DNA of 64,000 nucleotides from Falsiroseomonas sp051859025 (GTDB lineage Bacteria > Pseudomonadota > Alphaproteobacteria > Acetobacterales > Acetobacteraceae), in assembly GCF_051859025.1 (NCBI RefSeq), contig NZ_JBHYGL010000003.1, positions 103,040-167,039 of the forward strand, read 5' to 3'. A program made the position numbers and the translations under genes. The notes under the pieces were generated by a model. The model had not been told where the DNA came from. It was given only the letters and a program-made list of their open reading frames with translations, and made no database searches. Numbering within the stretch: position 1 is the stretch's first letter; every line of letters begins with the position of its first letter. Of this stretch, positions 1 to 9,800 are shown in pieces.

Positions 1-557
1 ACAGCGGGATCTCGGCGGCCGCCCGCCAACCAGGTCAGGTAGGCGCGGCGCGCGGCGGGGGTGATCGAGGCGTAGTCCGGCCAGTAGTGCAGGCCGAGGG
101 GCTCGCCGGCGCCGACGGACCGCGCGACGGAAAGCCGCGGGTTGATGAGGCAGTTATCGGTGCCGTAGCGGCCGGGAACGGCGAGCTCCAGGCCGACGTA
201 GACCATCCCGCCAGGGATGGTCACGTCGGCGATCTTCGTGGCCTGGCCCGGCGGCACCCAGGCCTGCGAAGGCGGCGACGGAGCCGCCCGTCGGCTGGCG
301 GGCGGCAGCGCAACGTCGTCGAGCGGCACGAAGCGGACAGTGTCGATCCCTTCGCCGGACTTCGCGTTAGAAGCGCCGCCGCGAGGCGACCCCAGCGAAG
401 CAGTTGACCCGCTGCTGGGCGGATTGAACCCCGTTGGCCGAGGAGAGCGGACAGGTTCCGGGGTCGACGCTACGACGGAGGCGCTTCGCTTCCGGCCACG
501 CGAGATCAAGAACAGCACGAGCAGGGGCACGCCGATAAAAAGGAAGACTTCGACCAC
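1..557 (-). CDS. TerB N-terminal domain protein, membrane-anchored (3' part outside window)
   Basis: The gene starts with GTG at 557, preceded by GAGGTGAG, and stays open for 185 codons to the window edge. Residues 2-20 form one hydrophobic segment followed by GRKR, so the protein is probably anchored with its body in the cytoplasm. Residues 25-105 are a Pro/Ser/Gly-rich linker. From about residue 114 it reads IPGGMVYVG, then INPRLSV, then HYWPDYASITPAARRAYLTW and LAGGRRDPA, which is the signature of the TerB-N domain found before TerB-like domains in stress and tellurite-resistance-associated proteins. The TerB and C-terminal parts must lie to the left of the window. The family match is from motif memory; the biochemical role of TerB-N proteins is not established. 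Confidence 0.72.
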   Translation of the reverse strand, partial: MVEVFLFIGVPLLVLFLISRGRKRSASVVASTPEPVRSPRPTGFNPPSSGSTASLGSPRGGASNAKSGEGIDTVRFVPLDDVALPPASRRAAPSPPSQAWVPPGQATKIADVTIPGGMVYVGLELAVPGRYGTDNCLINPRLSVARSVGAGEPLGLHYWPDYASITPAARRAYLTWLAGGRRDPA

Positions 558-803
558 GGCTCACCTCGGCAGGGCGCCACCACCGTCGGCATAACGGAAT
601 GACCCGATCTTTAGCACATCGAGACGAACTGCAAACGTCATAGCGAACCGCCTACGCAATGCAGTGTTCGGTAAAAACGGCCTATAGAGCGTCAAAGAAA
701 GTCCTTAACCGCATGTACCTCCTCGCGTGCTGACGTTTGAACGATAGTACCGATCTGGTGGAAGGTCCGCATCGAGCTGTGGCAGCCGCGTCGATTCGCA
801 TGC

Positions 804-1061
804 CTACCCCCCTTCCCCATCTAGTTCATCGCTTGGCCTCGCTGCATTGTCCTTGCCAGCGCGCGTAAGGATTTCACGCGCGCGGCCAGGAGTGGCTCGA
901 GTTCCTCGCGCGGCGAAGTATCGCCCCGCCTCGGCCTGCGCGCCGACGCGCGCGGCGATGGCGGTGGCGATGTACTAGTTCAGGCTCACGCCCACGGCCT
1001 CAGCCTGCGCGGCCGCGCGCTCCTTCAGGTCGTCGGGCAGCCGCAGCGGGAAACTGCTCAT
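804..1061 (-). pseudogene. Antitoxin-like (HicB/Arc-type) gene with in-frame amber stop
   Basis: The reading frame starts at ATG 1061, overlapping the PIN gene stop as ATGA. It encodes MSSFPLRLPDDLKERAAAQA and then VGVSLN, a short ribbon-helix-helix-like antitoxin start. Codon 29 is TAG (975-977) exactly where relatives have Gln in the motif VSLNQYI. After it the frame stays open with recognisable sequence (YIATAIAARVGAQAEAGRYF, then GRAREILTRAGK) to a TAG at 804. A single CAG-to-TAG change explains the break. It could still work through amber suppression or as a 28-residue peptide; otherwise the toxin partner is unopposed or also dead. Confidence 0.68.
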
Positions 1062-1486
1062 CCCCTCATCCTCCTCAGCAGGTCGGCCGGTCGCTCGACT
1101 GAGATGCCGAAGCGCGCAGAGCCGTCGCGCAGGTCGGCTAGATTGAACGTGGCGATGACGTCGGCACCGCCATTCACCGCCGTCTCCAGCACCAGGTCGT
1201 CGTCCGGCTCGCGCGCGTCAGGCCGGACGCGGAAGTCGAACGCCACGGACACGCAGACGCCGGCGAACTCGTCGAGCACAGCCAGCACTTCCCCCACCGA
1301 GATGCCCGCCATCTCAAGCACGGATGCGCGCGTGAGCACGGCCTCGTACTCGAGGATCAGCGGTGTCGACAGGAGGAGGCGCAACTCTCCGTCGAGCGCT
1401 GCGAGCAGGAGCCGGCGCGACGCGCTGGCGGCGCTGGCAAAGCCGGCGACCATCACGTCGGTATCCAGGACCACCCGCAGAACCAT
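1058..1486 (-). CDS. PIN-domain toxin (putative endoribonuclease)
   Basis: This 142-aa protein begins MVLRVVLDTDVMVAGF, the usual start of the COG1569-type PIN toxins. Acidic residues of the metal site are visible: D8 in VVLDTDV, E in LILEYEAVL, D in PDDDLVLETA and a C-terminal ATFNLADL. PIN toxins cleave RNA using Mg2+/Mn2+. An upstream in-frame start at 1540 would add 18 residues, but the shorter start fits the family and abuts the palindrome at 1486-1505. The stop overlaps the antitoxin start by four bases, a toxin-first arrangement. With the antitoxin interrupted, toxin activity may be reduced or controlled elsewhere. Confidence 0.75.
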   Translation of the reverse strand: MVLRVVLDTDVMVAGFASAASASRRLLLAALDGELRLLLSTPLILEYEAVLTRASVLEMAGISVGEVLAVLDEFAGVCVSVAFDFRVRPDAREPDDDLVLETAVNGGADVIATFNLADLRDGSARFGISVERPADLLRRMRG

Positions 1487-1505
1487 GATGTCGTATATGA
1501 CATCA
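1486..1505. promoter_or_regulatory. Palindromic operator at the PIN toxin start
   Basis: TGATGTC and GACATCA form perfect 7-bp arms around a GTATAT core, so 9 of 10 base pairs of the 20-bp site are symmetric. It sits directly against the start codon of the PIN gene and contains a TATA-rich core, fitting an autoregulatory antitoxin/toxin operator. The role is inferred. Confidence 0.5.
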
Positions 1506-1582
1506 CTGCTCAAACTGTCGTCCACTCTGGTCTTTGTCATGTACCGTCAAACGTCCCTTTGGGAACGTGACAAGCGGGCAGG

Positions 1583-4500
1583 TCACTGCCGACGGGGGCG
1601 GTCCTGGTACGTTCGCGCCAAGCTGATCGGGATACCGCGCAGGCGGAAGGCCTGGCGGTTGTTCGGCGCCTGCCACTGCAGGTCCACGAGGAAGCGGCTA
1701 TAGGGCTCGGGAAACAGGGGCGTGCCGGGCTGCGGCGGGGGCGGCACCGCGGACGCGGCCGCCGTCCAGACGCTGAAGGGGCGGCCGCGGTCGAAGCTCC
1801 AGCGCGCGCCGCTCGTGCTGCTGCCTGTGGGGAAGCGCAGTTGCTGCCGCTGCGCAACAGTGACCTGCAGGTCCTGATCGTACTGCCACGCTGCACCGGC
1901 CCACCTCCCAATCAGGTGATGCGCGAGCTCGGTCGGGCCAATGTCGCGATCGCCCAGTACCACCTCCGGCATCTCGCCGACGGTGCGCTCCAGCGTCTCG
2001 CCCACCGGGCGGGTCGGGACGCTGCCGGGGGAGGCCAGGCCGAATTCCGGGGCGAAGACGGCATCGTGCGCGCCCGCGTTGCGGTACTGCCTCAGCACCA
2101 CTGGCTGCGACGCGGCCCAGAAGGGCAGGGTGACGTTGACCAGCAGGTAGGCGTTTCGCGCTGCGGCGCCGTCCGCTGCCGCGCGTGCTGCCTGGTCGAG
2201 ATAGAGGAAGGCTTCAACCTGCATGCCTTCCGGCATGCCTGGCACAGTTGCGTTGGCCAGGACCGTCCGTAGCAGCGGCTCGCCCGTCTCGCCCTCGGCC
2301 GGCAGCATGATGCGGATCCTCGCGGCGGTGTTCTCCATGTCCGGCGGCGCCGGGCGCGGCGCGGCTGCCTCCGCCGCGAGCGCCACGGCCTGCGCGAGCC
2401 GATCCCCGAGCCCCGGCCCGGGCGAGAGCCCGCCGCACAGCGCCTGCAGCCCCGCGCGCGGGTTGGGGGCGGCGAGCATGTCGGCCAGGGCGGCGGCCAG
2501 GCGCGTATCGGTGCGGGCGGCGGCGATCGAGGCGGGCGGCTCGCGCGCATCGAAGGTCAGGGCGAAGGTGTCGAAGCGGAACGCCTGCACGCCCCCGTCG
2601 TCCTCCTCGTTTCCGCTGACAGCGAAGACATGCGTGACCGTCACCAGGGGCGAGACCACGCCGGCCGGGCCCGGCGCCTCGGCCCGGCCTTCGGGCCGCG
2701 CCGCGAGCGTCAGCGGCCCGGGCCAGGTGCCGGAGACACGCTCGATGCGCCCGCGCCTCAGCGCTTCCTCGGACACCGTCCGCAGCGGTTCCAGGTCGGC
2801 GATTGTCCAGGAGGGCGGGCGCTGCCAGGGCTGGAAGCGGTCCATGGCGGCGCTGGCGAGATAGATGGGCGCCTCCGCCGGGCGACGGCCCGGCAGTTCC
2901 AGCTCCGGGTCGTTGCTATGGCCCTCCGGCGGCACGGGGGCGGGAATGCCGTCGCGCAGCCGGCGCGCCACCGCGGCCACGAAATCCTCGTAGCCGAACC
3001 GCGCTAACTTGAAGGCATTGTCGTAGCGGAGGTCATCGAGTTCCTCGAGCAGGACACGGTGACGCGCGCCACCGGTGCCGGGCACGAGCACGAGGTCCGC
3101 CGGGTTGAACAGGTCGGCGTCCTCCCGCCCGGCAGCAATGACCTTGCGCGAAGCGATGCTGCGGAGCTGGTCGGGCATTGCGGTGCCGAGGTCGGTCACC
3201 ATCCAGGCCTTCAGCCGGTCATAGAGGCCCGCATCGCCCCAGAGCCGCGCCTCGATCTCCGCCAGGACGGCACGCCGCGCCGGGCTGTCATCGACCGCCA
3301 GCGCGCTGAACAGGTCGCCAGCGGTCCGCGTGACGGGCAGAGCGAGGGCGGCGATGTTCGACACGAGCCGGACCAGGGCCCCCGGCGAGCCGCCGGCGGC
3401 CGGGCCGGCCAGGGTCTGCAGTGCATCGAAATGCGACCGCCAGGCGGCGCCGGGTGCCTCCGCCGGGATGCGGGCCTCCCCCTCCATCGCGAGGTTCAGC
3501 GCGGCGCCAAGCCGGCGAAGGATCGGCTCCGCTGCGGGGCCGAGCAGGGTCCGGGCCGGGTCCAGCGGCCTGAAGCCCAGCGGCATCGCCGGCGGTCGCT
3601 CTGGGCCTGACGGCTTCGCGTCCGGCGCGCAGGGCGTGCAGGCATAAAGCGGCGTGGCGTCGCCATCCTGGCGCGACAGCAGCGCCTGAAGCCGGACGGC
3701 GGACAGGCGGCGGACATGGTCGTCCGACGATGGCGGACCGGCGGTGCAGAGGCCGAAGCAGTCCAGCTCGTCCATCCAGGCCAGTCGCCCGCTGCGCTGC
3801 CGGCGTTCCGCCTGCCAGCCTTCCACGATGCGCCCGATGCCGGGCAACTGCCCCGACCCGTCGCTGGCGTCGAAGAGCACGACATCCGCCGGAAGGGTCT
3901 CGCAGCGCTGGTCGGTGGTGTCCACGCCAGCCCCGGCTCCGCTCTGCGGTGCCGGCATGCGGGGAAGGTCGGGCCGCCGCACCGCTAGCGGTGCCGCCGG
4001 CGGCTGCAACTCCACGGCCCGCGTCACGACGAGTTCGGCGGAAACGATCTCCGACCGGCGGAGCAGGTCCGCCGCCTCCTCCCCGAGATCGAGCACGATC
4101 TCCCCGTTGCCGGCCGGCGGCAGGCTGGTCCTGCCGAGCAGCCAGTCGAGCCAGCGGCGGGCATAGGCGCGCAGCGGTCCGGTATCCGCCACCCGGGCCT
4201 CCCCCCGCCGGACGAGGGCGCCGTCGATGCCGAAGCCGTCGCGCCGCTCCCGCTCGCGCTTCTCCAGCGCCGCCGCCAGGCTGAACCCCCACCCCTCGAG
4301 GCGGATCGCCAGGGCGGATGCGGCCGCCATCTCCGCCATGGCGCGCCACGCGGCGTCCTGCGCTTCGGCCCATTCGGTGCGCGGCACGTCGTCCGCCAGC
4401 AGCGGGCGCGCGAACTGGAGGATCAGGCGTGGCGGCGCCCCGGCCCGCAGCGCGATGCGCAGCAGCGGCTGCGCGGTTTCGTCGCCGCTGGCCGGCGCTG

Positions 4501-6835
4501 GCTGTCCGCCCATCTTCTGCTGCCAGGTCCGGAGCACGGGCATGGCAACATCGGTGGCCAGCGCGACGCGGTGTTCCAGCATCCGCGTCAGCCCGACCGT
4601 CTCCTGCCCGCCGGGCGGGAGCTCGACCCCATAGGTGTGTTCGAGCCGCGCGTATAACCGGCGCAGCGGGCCGTGCACGGCCGGGTCATAGGGCAGGGCC
4701 ACCCGCAGGCGGCGCCGCCGGACGGCATCGCTGTCCTCTAGCTCCGGTCGCGCAAGGCGGAAGGTGAAGCGCTGCCGGTGCACCAGGTCGCAGCCATCCA
4801 CGACCCTTGAATCGGCGCAGACCGGATACAGCTCGCTGTGCGGGTTCAGGTGGACCTGCGCGCCGGCGCCGTCCGTCAGGCGCAGGTTCAGCGCGTTGAA
4901 GTTCAGCAGGTCGTAGAGCCGCACGAGCGCCGCATCGTCTGGCCCTGATGTGTCGATCGTGGGATACTCGACCGTGACGGATGCGGTGATGGTGTTCCAG
5001 CTCTGCGCAGGTTCGAGCCCGACATCGCCGTCGAAGCGCGCGGCGATCTCCAGCCCGCCAAGGAAGTCAGCCGACGCCAGGTCGGGCGGCAGGCCAGGCG
5101 CGATGACGAAGCCGAGCCAGGCGGCCAGGGTGCTGCCCGGCCAGGCCGCGCCGGCGCCTGACGGCGGGGCGAATTCCCAGACATCGACGCGATCAGTCGG
5201 CGCCGGGGGGACAGGCGGCGTTCCGGCCGGCACGGCAGTGCCCCCAGCAGCGGGCAGGGCGTCGCCCCCGGTGCCCTCCGGCCGCGGCGTGGCGGATACA
5301 AGATCCGCGCCGGCGGGGTAGCCGGGCGGCGGCACCAGAAGCTGCAATGCGGGCTTGGTATCGGCCCTGTCCCGCCGCACCAAGATGGTGGGCTCGCCGG
5401 TGGCGGAACCGTCCCAGGGGAAGCGATACGCCCCGATCAGCTCCAGCGTGACGGGAAGCCCCTCAGTGTCGCGACATTCCGCGATGCCCTGGGTAAGCCA
5501 GGCCGGGACGCCACCCGCCGGCGGCACATCGCCCAGCGCTGCCGCGAATTCGGTCCAGAGCGCGCCGAAGCTGAGGCGGAATACCGCATCCGCCGGCGTT
5601 CCGGCCTGTGCCGTGCGCCGATAGGGCTTCAGCGTGGCGGGCAGGACGAGGCGGGGCCGCAGGCGGAGTGGATCGGTCCGCGGATCCGCGTTGGGCCTTG
5701 CGGGCGCCTGTGCGCGGATCAGGGCGAGTGCCCCCGGTACCGCGCCCGACTTCCGGGGCGGCGGCGCGAAAAGCGGGTTGCCTGGTTCGACACGCCGCGC
5801 TGACAGCGGGACAAAGGTGCGAACGACGTAGACCTTGCGGGCGAAATCGCCGTCCCAGTCGGCCGCGATCCGCGGCGCCGGTTTGTCGAGCTCGGACAGG
5901 CTGCCGAAGACGCGGCCGAACCAGCTGGACTGGCCGTGCCGGGCGAGGTGGACATCGATGGCCAGTTCGGCTGTGTCCGGGTCCGCCGAGGGATCGTCGC
6001 TGTCATCCGGCGCCGTGGCGCGCAGGCGGATGCGAAGGCCGTCGATACGCCCGATGCCCGCATTCCGCAGCTGCAGCGTCAGGCCGAGCAGGCTGTGCAG
6101 GCAGGTGACCTCGGGGTCGGCCACGCCGTCGGGAAGCAACAGGTGCTCGACGCCGGCGCCCGCTTCGTGGAGCACGTCCGGACCCCGCGCGCGGTAGCGC
6201 CGGCCGCCATGCAGCGCGAGGCGCTGCCGCGCCGCCAGATCATCGAGGGCACCCTCCAGCCTCGCCGGTTCGACGTTGTCGAGCGCGCCGGCCATCATCG
6301 CGTTGTAGAGGGCACTGAAGGGGCGCGGCTGCGCCACGGGGCCCGGCAGTGCGTCCCAGGCGCGCGTCATGGCGGCGGCCGCGCCTTCCTGCTCAGGCCG
6401 CGGCGACGGCGTGTTGTCCCGCCGGGCGGCCGCGATGTCGGGGCGGGAGGCGGTGGCGGCTTCCCGCGCCGCCACGCCTTCATTCTCGATCCAGAACCGG
6501 GTCAGCGCATCGCGGCTGCTCAGCTTCGCGAGGGCACGCCGGCGAGGCCGCAGCGGGGCCTGCGGCGTGTCGCCGATCAGCGGCGTCACCTCGAGGTCGA
6601 CATGCGTGGGCAGGTTGACCGGCACTAGGCCGGCATCGATCCCGCAGGTTTCCGCGCCGGCGAGCCGGTAGGTCCAGTCCGTGCCCGGCCGCTCGCTGGC
6701 CGCATGGGCGATATAGGCCGCGAGATCTTCGCGGCGCACATGCGGCACCAGGCAGAGCCAGGCTTCGCGCCGCGGTGCCGTGCGCGGTTCGGACCAAAGC
6801 CCGAGGAACACGTCGAGCGAAAGGAAGACATCCAT
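1583..6835 (-). CDS. Giant protein of unknown function (about 1750 aa)
   Basis: I do not recognise a family. The start is taken at ATG 6835 (MDVFLSLDVFLGLWSEPRTA), eight bases after the preceding gene; the longer open frame back to 7066 overlaps that gene in another frame and is unlikely. There is no signal peptide or clear membrane segment. Composition is Ala/Pro/Arg-rich with many predicted beta-type stretches, proline-rich linkers (around PAAGGTAVPAGTPPVPPAP) and scattered Cys pairs (CTPCAP, LDCFGLCTAG). The C-terminus ends in repeated aromatic/beta motifs (SRFLVDLQWQAPNN). It is the last gene of a four-gene operon with an exported nucleotidase-like protein, a lipoprotein and another giant protein, which suggests a shared cell-envelope or secreted-structure role. 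Confidence 0.8.
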   Translation of the reverse strand: MDVFLSLDVFLGLWSEPRTAPRREAWLCLVPHVRREDLAAYIAHAASERPGTDWTYRLAGAETCGIDAGLVPVNLPTHVDLEVTPLIGDTPQAPLRPRRRALAKLSSRDALTRFWIENEGVAAREAATASRPDIAAARRDNTPSPRPEQEGAAAAMTRAWDALPGPVAQPRPFSALYNAMMAGALDNVEPARLEGALDDLAARQRLALHGGRRYRARGPDVLHEAGAGVEHLLLPDGVADPEVTCLHSLLGLTLQLRNAGIGRIDGLRIRLRATAPDDSDDPSADPDTAELAIDVHLARHGQSSWFGRVFGSLSELDKPAPRIAADWDGDFARKVYVVRTFVPLSARRVEPGNPLFAPPPRKSGAVPGALALIRAQAPARPNADPRTDPLRLRPRLVLPATLKPYRRTAQAGTPADAVFRLSFGALWTEFAAALGDVPPAGGVPAWLTQGIAECRDTEGLPVTLELIGAYRFPWDGSATGEPTILVRRDRADTKPALQLLVPPPGYPAGADLVSATPRPEGTGGDALPAAGGTAVPAGTPPVPPAPTDRVDVWEFAPPSGAGAAWPGSTLAAWLGFVIAPGLPPDLASADFLGGLEIAARFDGDVGLEPAQSWNTITASVTVEYPTIDTSGPDDAALVRLYDLLNFNALNLRLTDGAGAQVHLNPHSELYPVCADSRVVDGCDLVHRQRFTFRLARPELEDSDAVRRRRLRVALPYDPAVHGPLRRLYARLEHTYGVELPPGGQETVGLTRMLEHRVALATDVAMPVLRTWQQKMGGQPAPASGDETAQPLLRIALRAGAPPRLILQFARPLLADDVPRTEWAEAQDAAWRAMAEMAAASALAIRLEGWGFSLAAALEKRERERRDGFGIDGALVRRGEARVADTGPLRAYARRWLDWLLGRTSLPPAGNGEIVLDLGEEAADLLRRSEIVSAELVVTRAVELQPPAAPLAVRRPDLPRMPAPQSGAGAGVDTTDQRCETLPADVVLFDASDGSGQLPGIGRIVEGWQAERRQRSGRLAWMDELDCFGLCTAGPPSSDDHVRRLSAVRLQALLSRQDGDATPLYACTPCAPDAKPSGPERPPAMPLGFRPLDPARTLLGPAAEPILRRLGAALNLAMEGEARIPAEAPGAAWRSHFDALQTLAGPAAGGSPGALVRLVSNIAALALPVTRTAGDLFSALAVDDSPARRAVLAEIEARLWGDAGLYDRLKAWMVTDLGTAMPDQLRSIASRKVIAAGREDADLFNPADLVLVPGTGGARHRVLLEELDDLRYDNAFKLARFGYEDFVAAVARRLRDGIPAPVPPEGHSNDPELELPGRRPAEAPIYLASAAMDRFQPWQRPPSWTIADLEPLRTVSEEALRRGRIERVSGTWPGPLTLAARPEGRAEAPGPAGVVSPLVTVTHVFAVSGNEEDDGGVQAFRFDTFALTFDAREPPASIAAARTDTRLAAALADMLAAPNPRAGLQALCGGLSPGPGLGDRLAQAVALAAEAAAPRPAPPDMENTAARIRIMLPAEGETGEPLLRTVLANATVPGMPEGMQVEAFLYLDQAARAAADGAAARNAYLLVNVTLPFWAASQPVVLRQYRNAGAHDAVFAPEFGLASPGSVPTRPVGETLERTVGEMPEVVLGDRDIGPTELAHHLIGRWAGAAWQYDQDLQVTVAQRQQLRFPTGSSTSGARWSFDRGRPFSVWTAAASAVPPPPQPGTPLFPEPYSRFLVDLQWQAPNNRQAFRLRGIPISLARTYQDRPRRQ

Positions 6836-6843
6836 GGCGTGCC

Positions 6844-9800
6844 TCAGACGTTCAGGGTGAAGCTGCGCCGCACCGGCATGCTCAGCGAGACGCTGATCCC
6901 CTTGCAGACCTTGAAGGGACCCGCCCCGATGCAGGCGGAGGCGCTGACGCGCGCCGAAAGGTCGAAGGCGAGGTCGACGGCGATGGTCTTCGTGACGACC
7001 ACCCAGGTCAGCGTCGCGCGGATCTCTGCCGTGGCGAAGACGGCGACGCGGACGGAGATGATCCACCAGTCGAGCTGGGCCTGCGCTTCCACCAGCACGC
7101 CGGCCGCGCCCGTGACGCGGAGCGCCACGAGATCGCGGCGACCTTGCCCCGTCGCCTGCTTCGCGGTGACGATGTCGCCTTCGCAGACGAGGTAAAGCCC
7201 GATGCGGGCGAAGGCCTTGACGACACCGGCGTTGAAGGTCGCGCCGAAGCCCGCCTGTACGCCGTAGCCGGCCGACAGCGCTTCGAGGGTGTCCGGCGAG
7301 TAGGCGGTTGCCGGCAGCTTCGCCACCAGGTCGGCCAGGCGGCGCTTCACCTCGCCACCGCGGGCGCGGCCGAGATAGACGCCGCCGGAGCCCTGCAGGA
7401 TGCCCACGATCGCGCCGAAGCTGCGTTCCCAGGCCCGGCGCGGGCCATCCAGGCGCGGGAAGCCGAAATCGAAGAGGAAGTCGCCATCCATCACGACAGT
7501 GGCTTCCAGGATGCCGCCGCGGAAGCTGAAGCCGGTCAGGGTGAAGGAGGGCACCGCGATCGCGCAGAAGAAGCGGTCCTTCGAGGGCACGTCGCCCTTC
7601 TGATACAGGATGGAGACGGCGAAGGGGGCGTCGAAGAGGAAGTCGAACATTCGCCCGCCGAGCGCGAGGCCGTAGTAGCGGCGGTCCTGGAACAGCGCCT
7701 TGCCGCGCAGTAGGCCGTCCGCAAAGTTCACGCCGGCACCGAAGAACCAGCTTTCCCGGTTTGCGCTTCCGGGGTCGGGGATGAAGAGCTGCTGGTTCGC
7801 TTTGATGACGGCACGCTCGCGGCCCTCACCCGCGGGCTCGACATCCTGGTTGGCCCCGAAGGCGGCGCCGATGAATTTGTGGAAGTCCTTCGAATTTCGT
7901 TCGATGGGGTCGGCATCGGCACCCTGCGGCTGCCCAGGCAGCAGGTCCTCGATCCCGAGCAGTTTCTGAAAGACGTCCTTGGTGGCGTCCTCGCGTAGCG
8001 TCACGTTCTGGCCTAGCAGCAGCCAGTCGCAGCCGAGCAAATTCATCAGATTGCCGCTCGCTGCATCGGACCCGCCGAGCCAACCGACGAAGCCCGTCTT
8101 GCCTTCGGATGTCGTGAAGACGGCCAGCGCCAGGTTCTCCATCACCTTGAAGCCCGCGACGCTGAGCGAGACGCCGGTGAAGACGATCCAGGGATTGCCG
8201 CCGGGCTTCTCGGGCGTCACCACCTTGCCGAACCGGACCTTGTCGGCTTTCAGCACGATGAAGCGCAGCAGGTCGATGTTCAGCCCGTCGAAGCCCGCGA
8301 GCTTCAGGCCGATGCGCGCATCGTTCAGGTTCCAATTACGGTGCAGGCCGCCGCCGAGCGAGGGCAGCCGGAAGGCGAGGTCGATCCGCAGCCGGTCCAC
8401 GCTCTTCAACGCGAGTTCGGGAAGCTTCATCAACTCCAGGCTGAGGCCGAAGCAGAAGTCGCCCGCGCCGGCCGACCAGTCGCTCCACATCGGGATGTAG
8501 CCGGTCAGGTCGACGCCGCTGCCGAGCCCGAGCCAATCGAGCTTCAGCCGCAGCGGCCCGAAGCCGAAGGGCTTGGCATCCAGCGGGAGCTTCAGGGAGG
8601 GGTAGCGGAACGCGGTCGGCTGCCAGGGCAGCGAGATGTCGAAGCGGGGCAGTTGCAAGCGCAGGCCCGTGAAGGTGATGGGCGACCTGCCAAGCCGCGG
8701 GATGTCGATCGGCCCATTCGCCCAATGGAACTCGCCGGGCGTGATCTCGCCGTCGACCGAAAGCCAGACCCCGTCATCGGCCTTGACCACTGACAGGCCG
8801 TTCAGAACCGCCTGCTCGATCACGCGCTTCTCGTCGCCGACGAGCGGGGGAAGCAGGTCGAGCGGCGTGTCGAAGCGGCCGGAGAAGCGCAGCTCGTTCC
8901 GTTCCGCATCGAAGCTGCCGCGGATGGCCAGCGGCGGCGGCGGGTTGGCTGCGTCGCCAAGGCCGAGGAAGGCGCGCACGCGCAGCCGCGCCTCAATCTC
9001 GGCATGGCGCAGCTTCCCGTCCGCCCAGGCGATGTCTGCCGAGATCGGGCGGAAGAACGCCTCCCCGCTCTCGTCCCTTTCCGGCTGGGCATCGGCCTGC
9101 TTCCACCGCAGTCGCGCGGCGATGGAGGGCGGCTGGCCACGCAGCGCGGGCGGCACCGCGAGGTAGCCGAGCACCAGTCCGGACGGCATGAACCGTTGCA
9201 GCATCTCGGGCAGCGCCTGGACCGGTACGCCGAACAGGATCAGCCCGGTCCAGCCGCGCGCCTTCACCGAGGGGTCGATGATCCGGTCGAGCAGGTCCTC
9301 GTCCAGGGCACCCGGCACGCGACGCGGCAGCGGGCGTCCCGCCGCGGCCTCCGTCGCGAAGATGGCCGGCAGGTCCAGGCGGCGGCTGATCTTCAGGATG
9401 CCGATCACCTTGCCGCCCGTGCCGGCTGTCGCCTCCAGCCCCGCATCGCGCAGATCGACGCGGATCGTCACCACGCCATCCGCGCCGACCGGCAGGGTGA
9501 GTTCGAGCCGCTGGTCCACGCCCAGCCAGGGGGTCTGCTGGGGCTCGCGCAGAACCAGGTAGTCCGGCGGATCCGCGGCCGGCTGCCCGTGCGACACGGC
9601 GAAGTCGCGATCGGGCGAGAACGGCCCGTAGCTCCGCGTCAGCCAATGGTCGCCGAGCGAGGGCCGCGACGCCGGAGGTGGCGCACCACCAGGCTGCGCG
9701 GCGGGCGCCGTGGCGGCGACGCGAGCGAGGGGGACCGGGAACAGGGCCTGGAGTGGCACCTGCGGGCCGTTGGGGTGCGGTCCTTCCCGCAGCCTGGTCT

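Noticed and set aside
1541..1582. Hairpin ACGTTCCC-AAA-GGGACGT after the giant-protein operon as a terminator
   Set aside because: The stem has a bulge and the following T-run is only three bases, so evidence is too weak to list.
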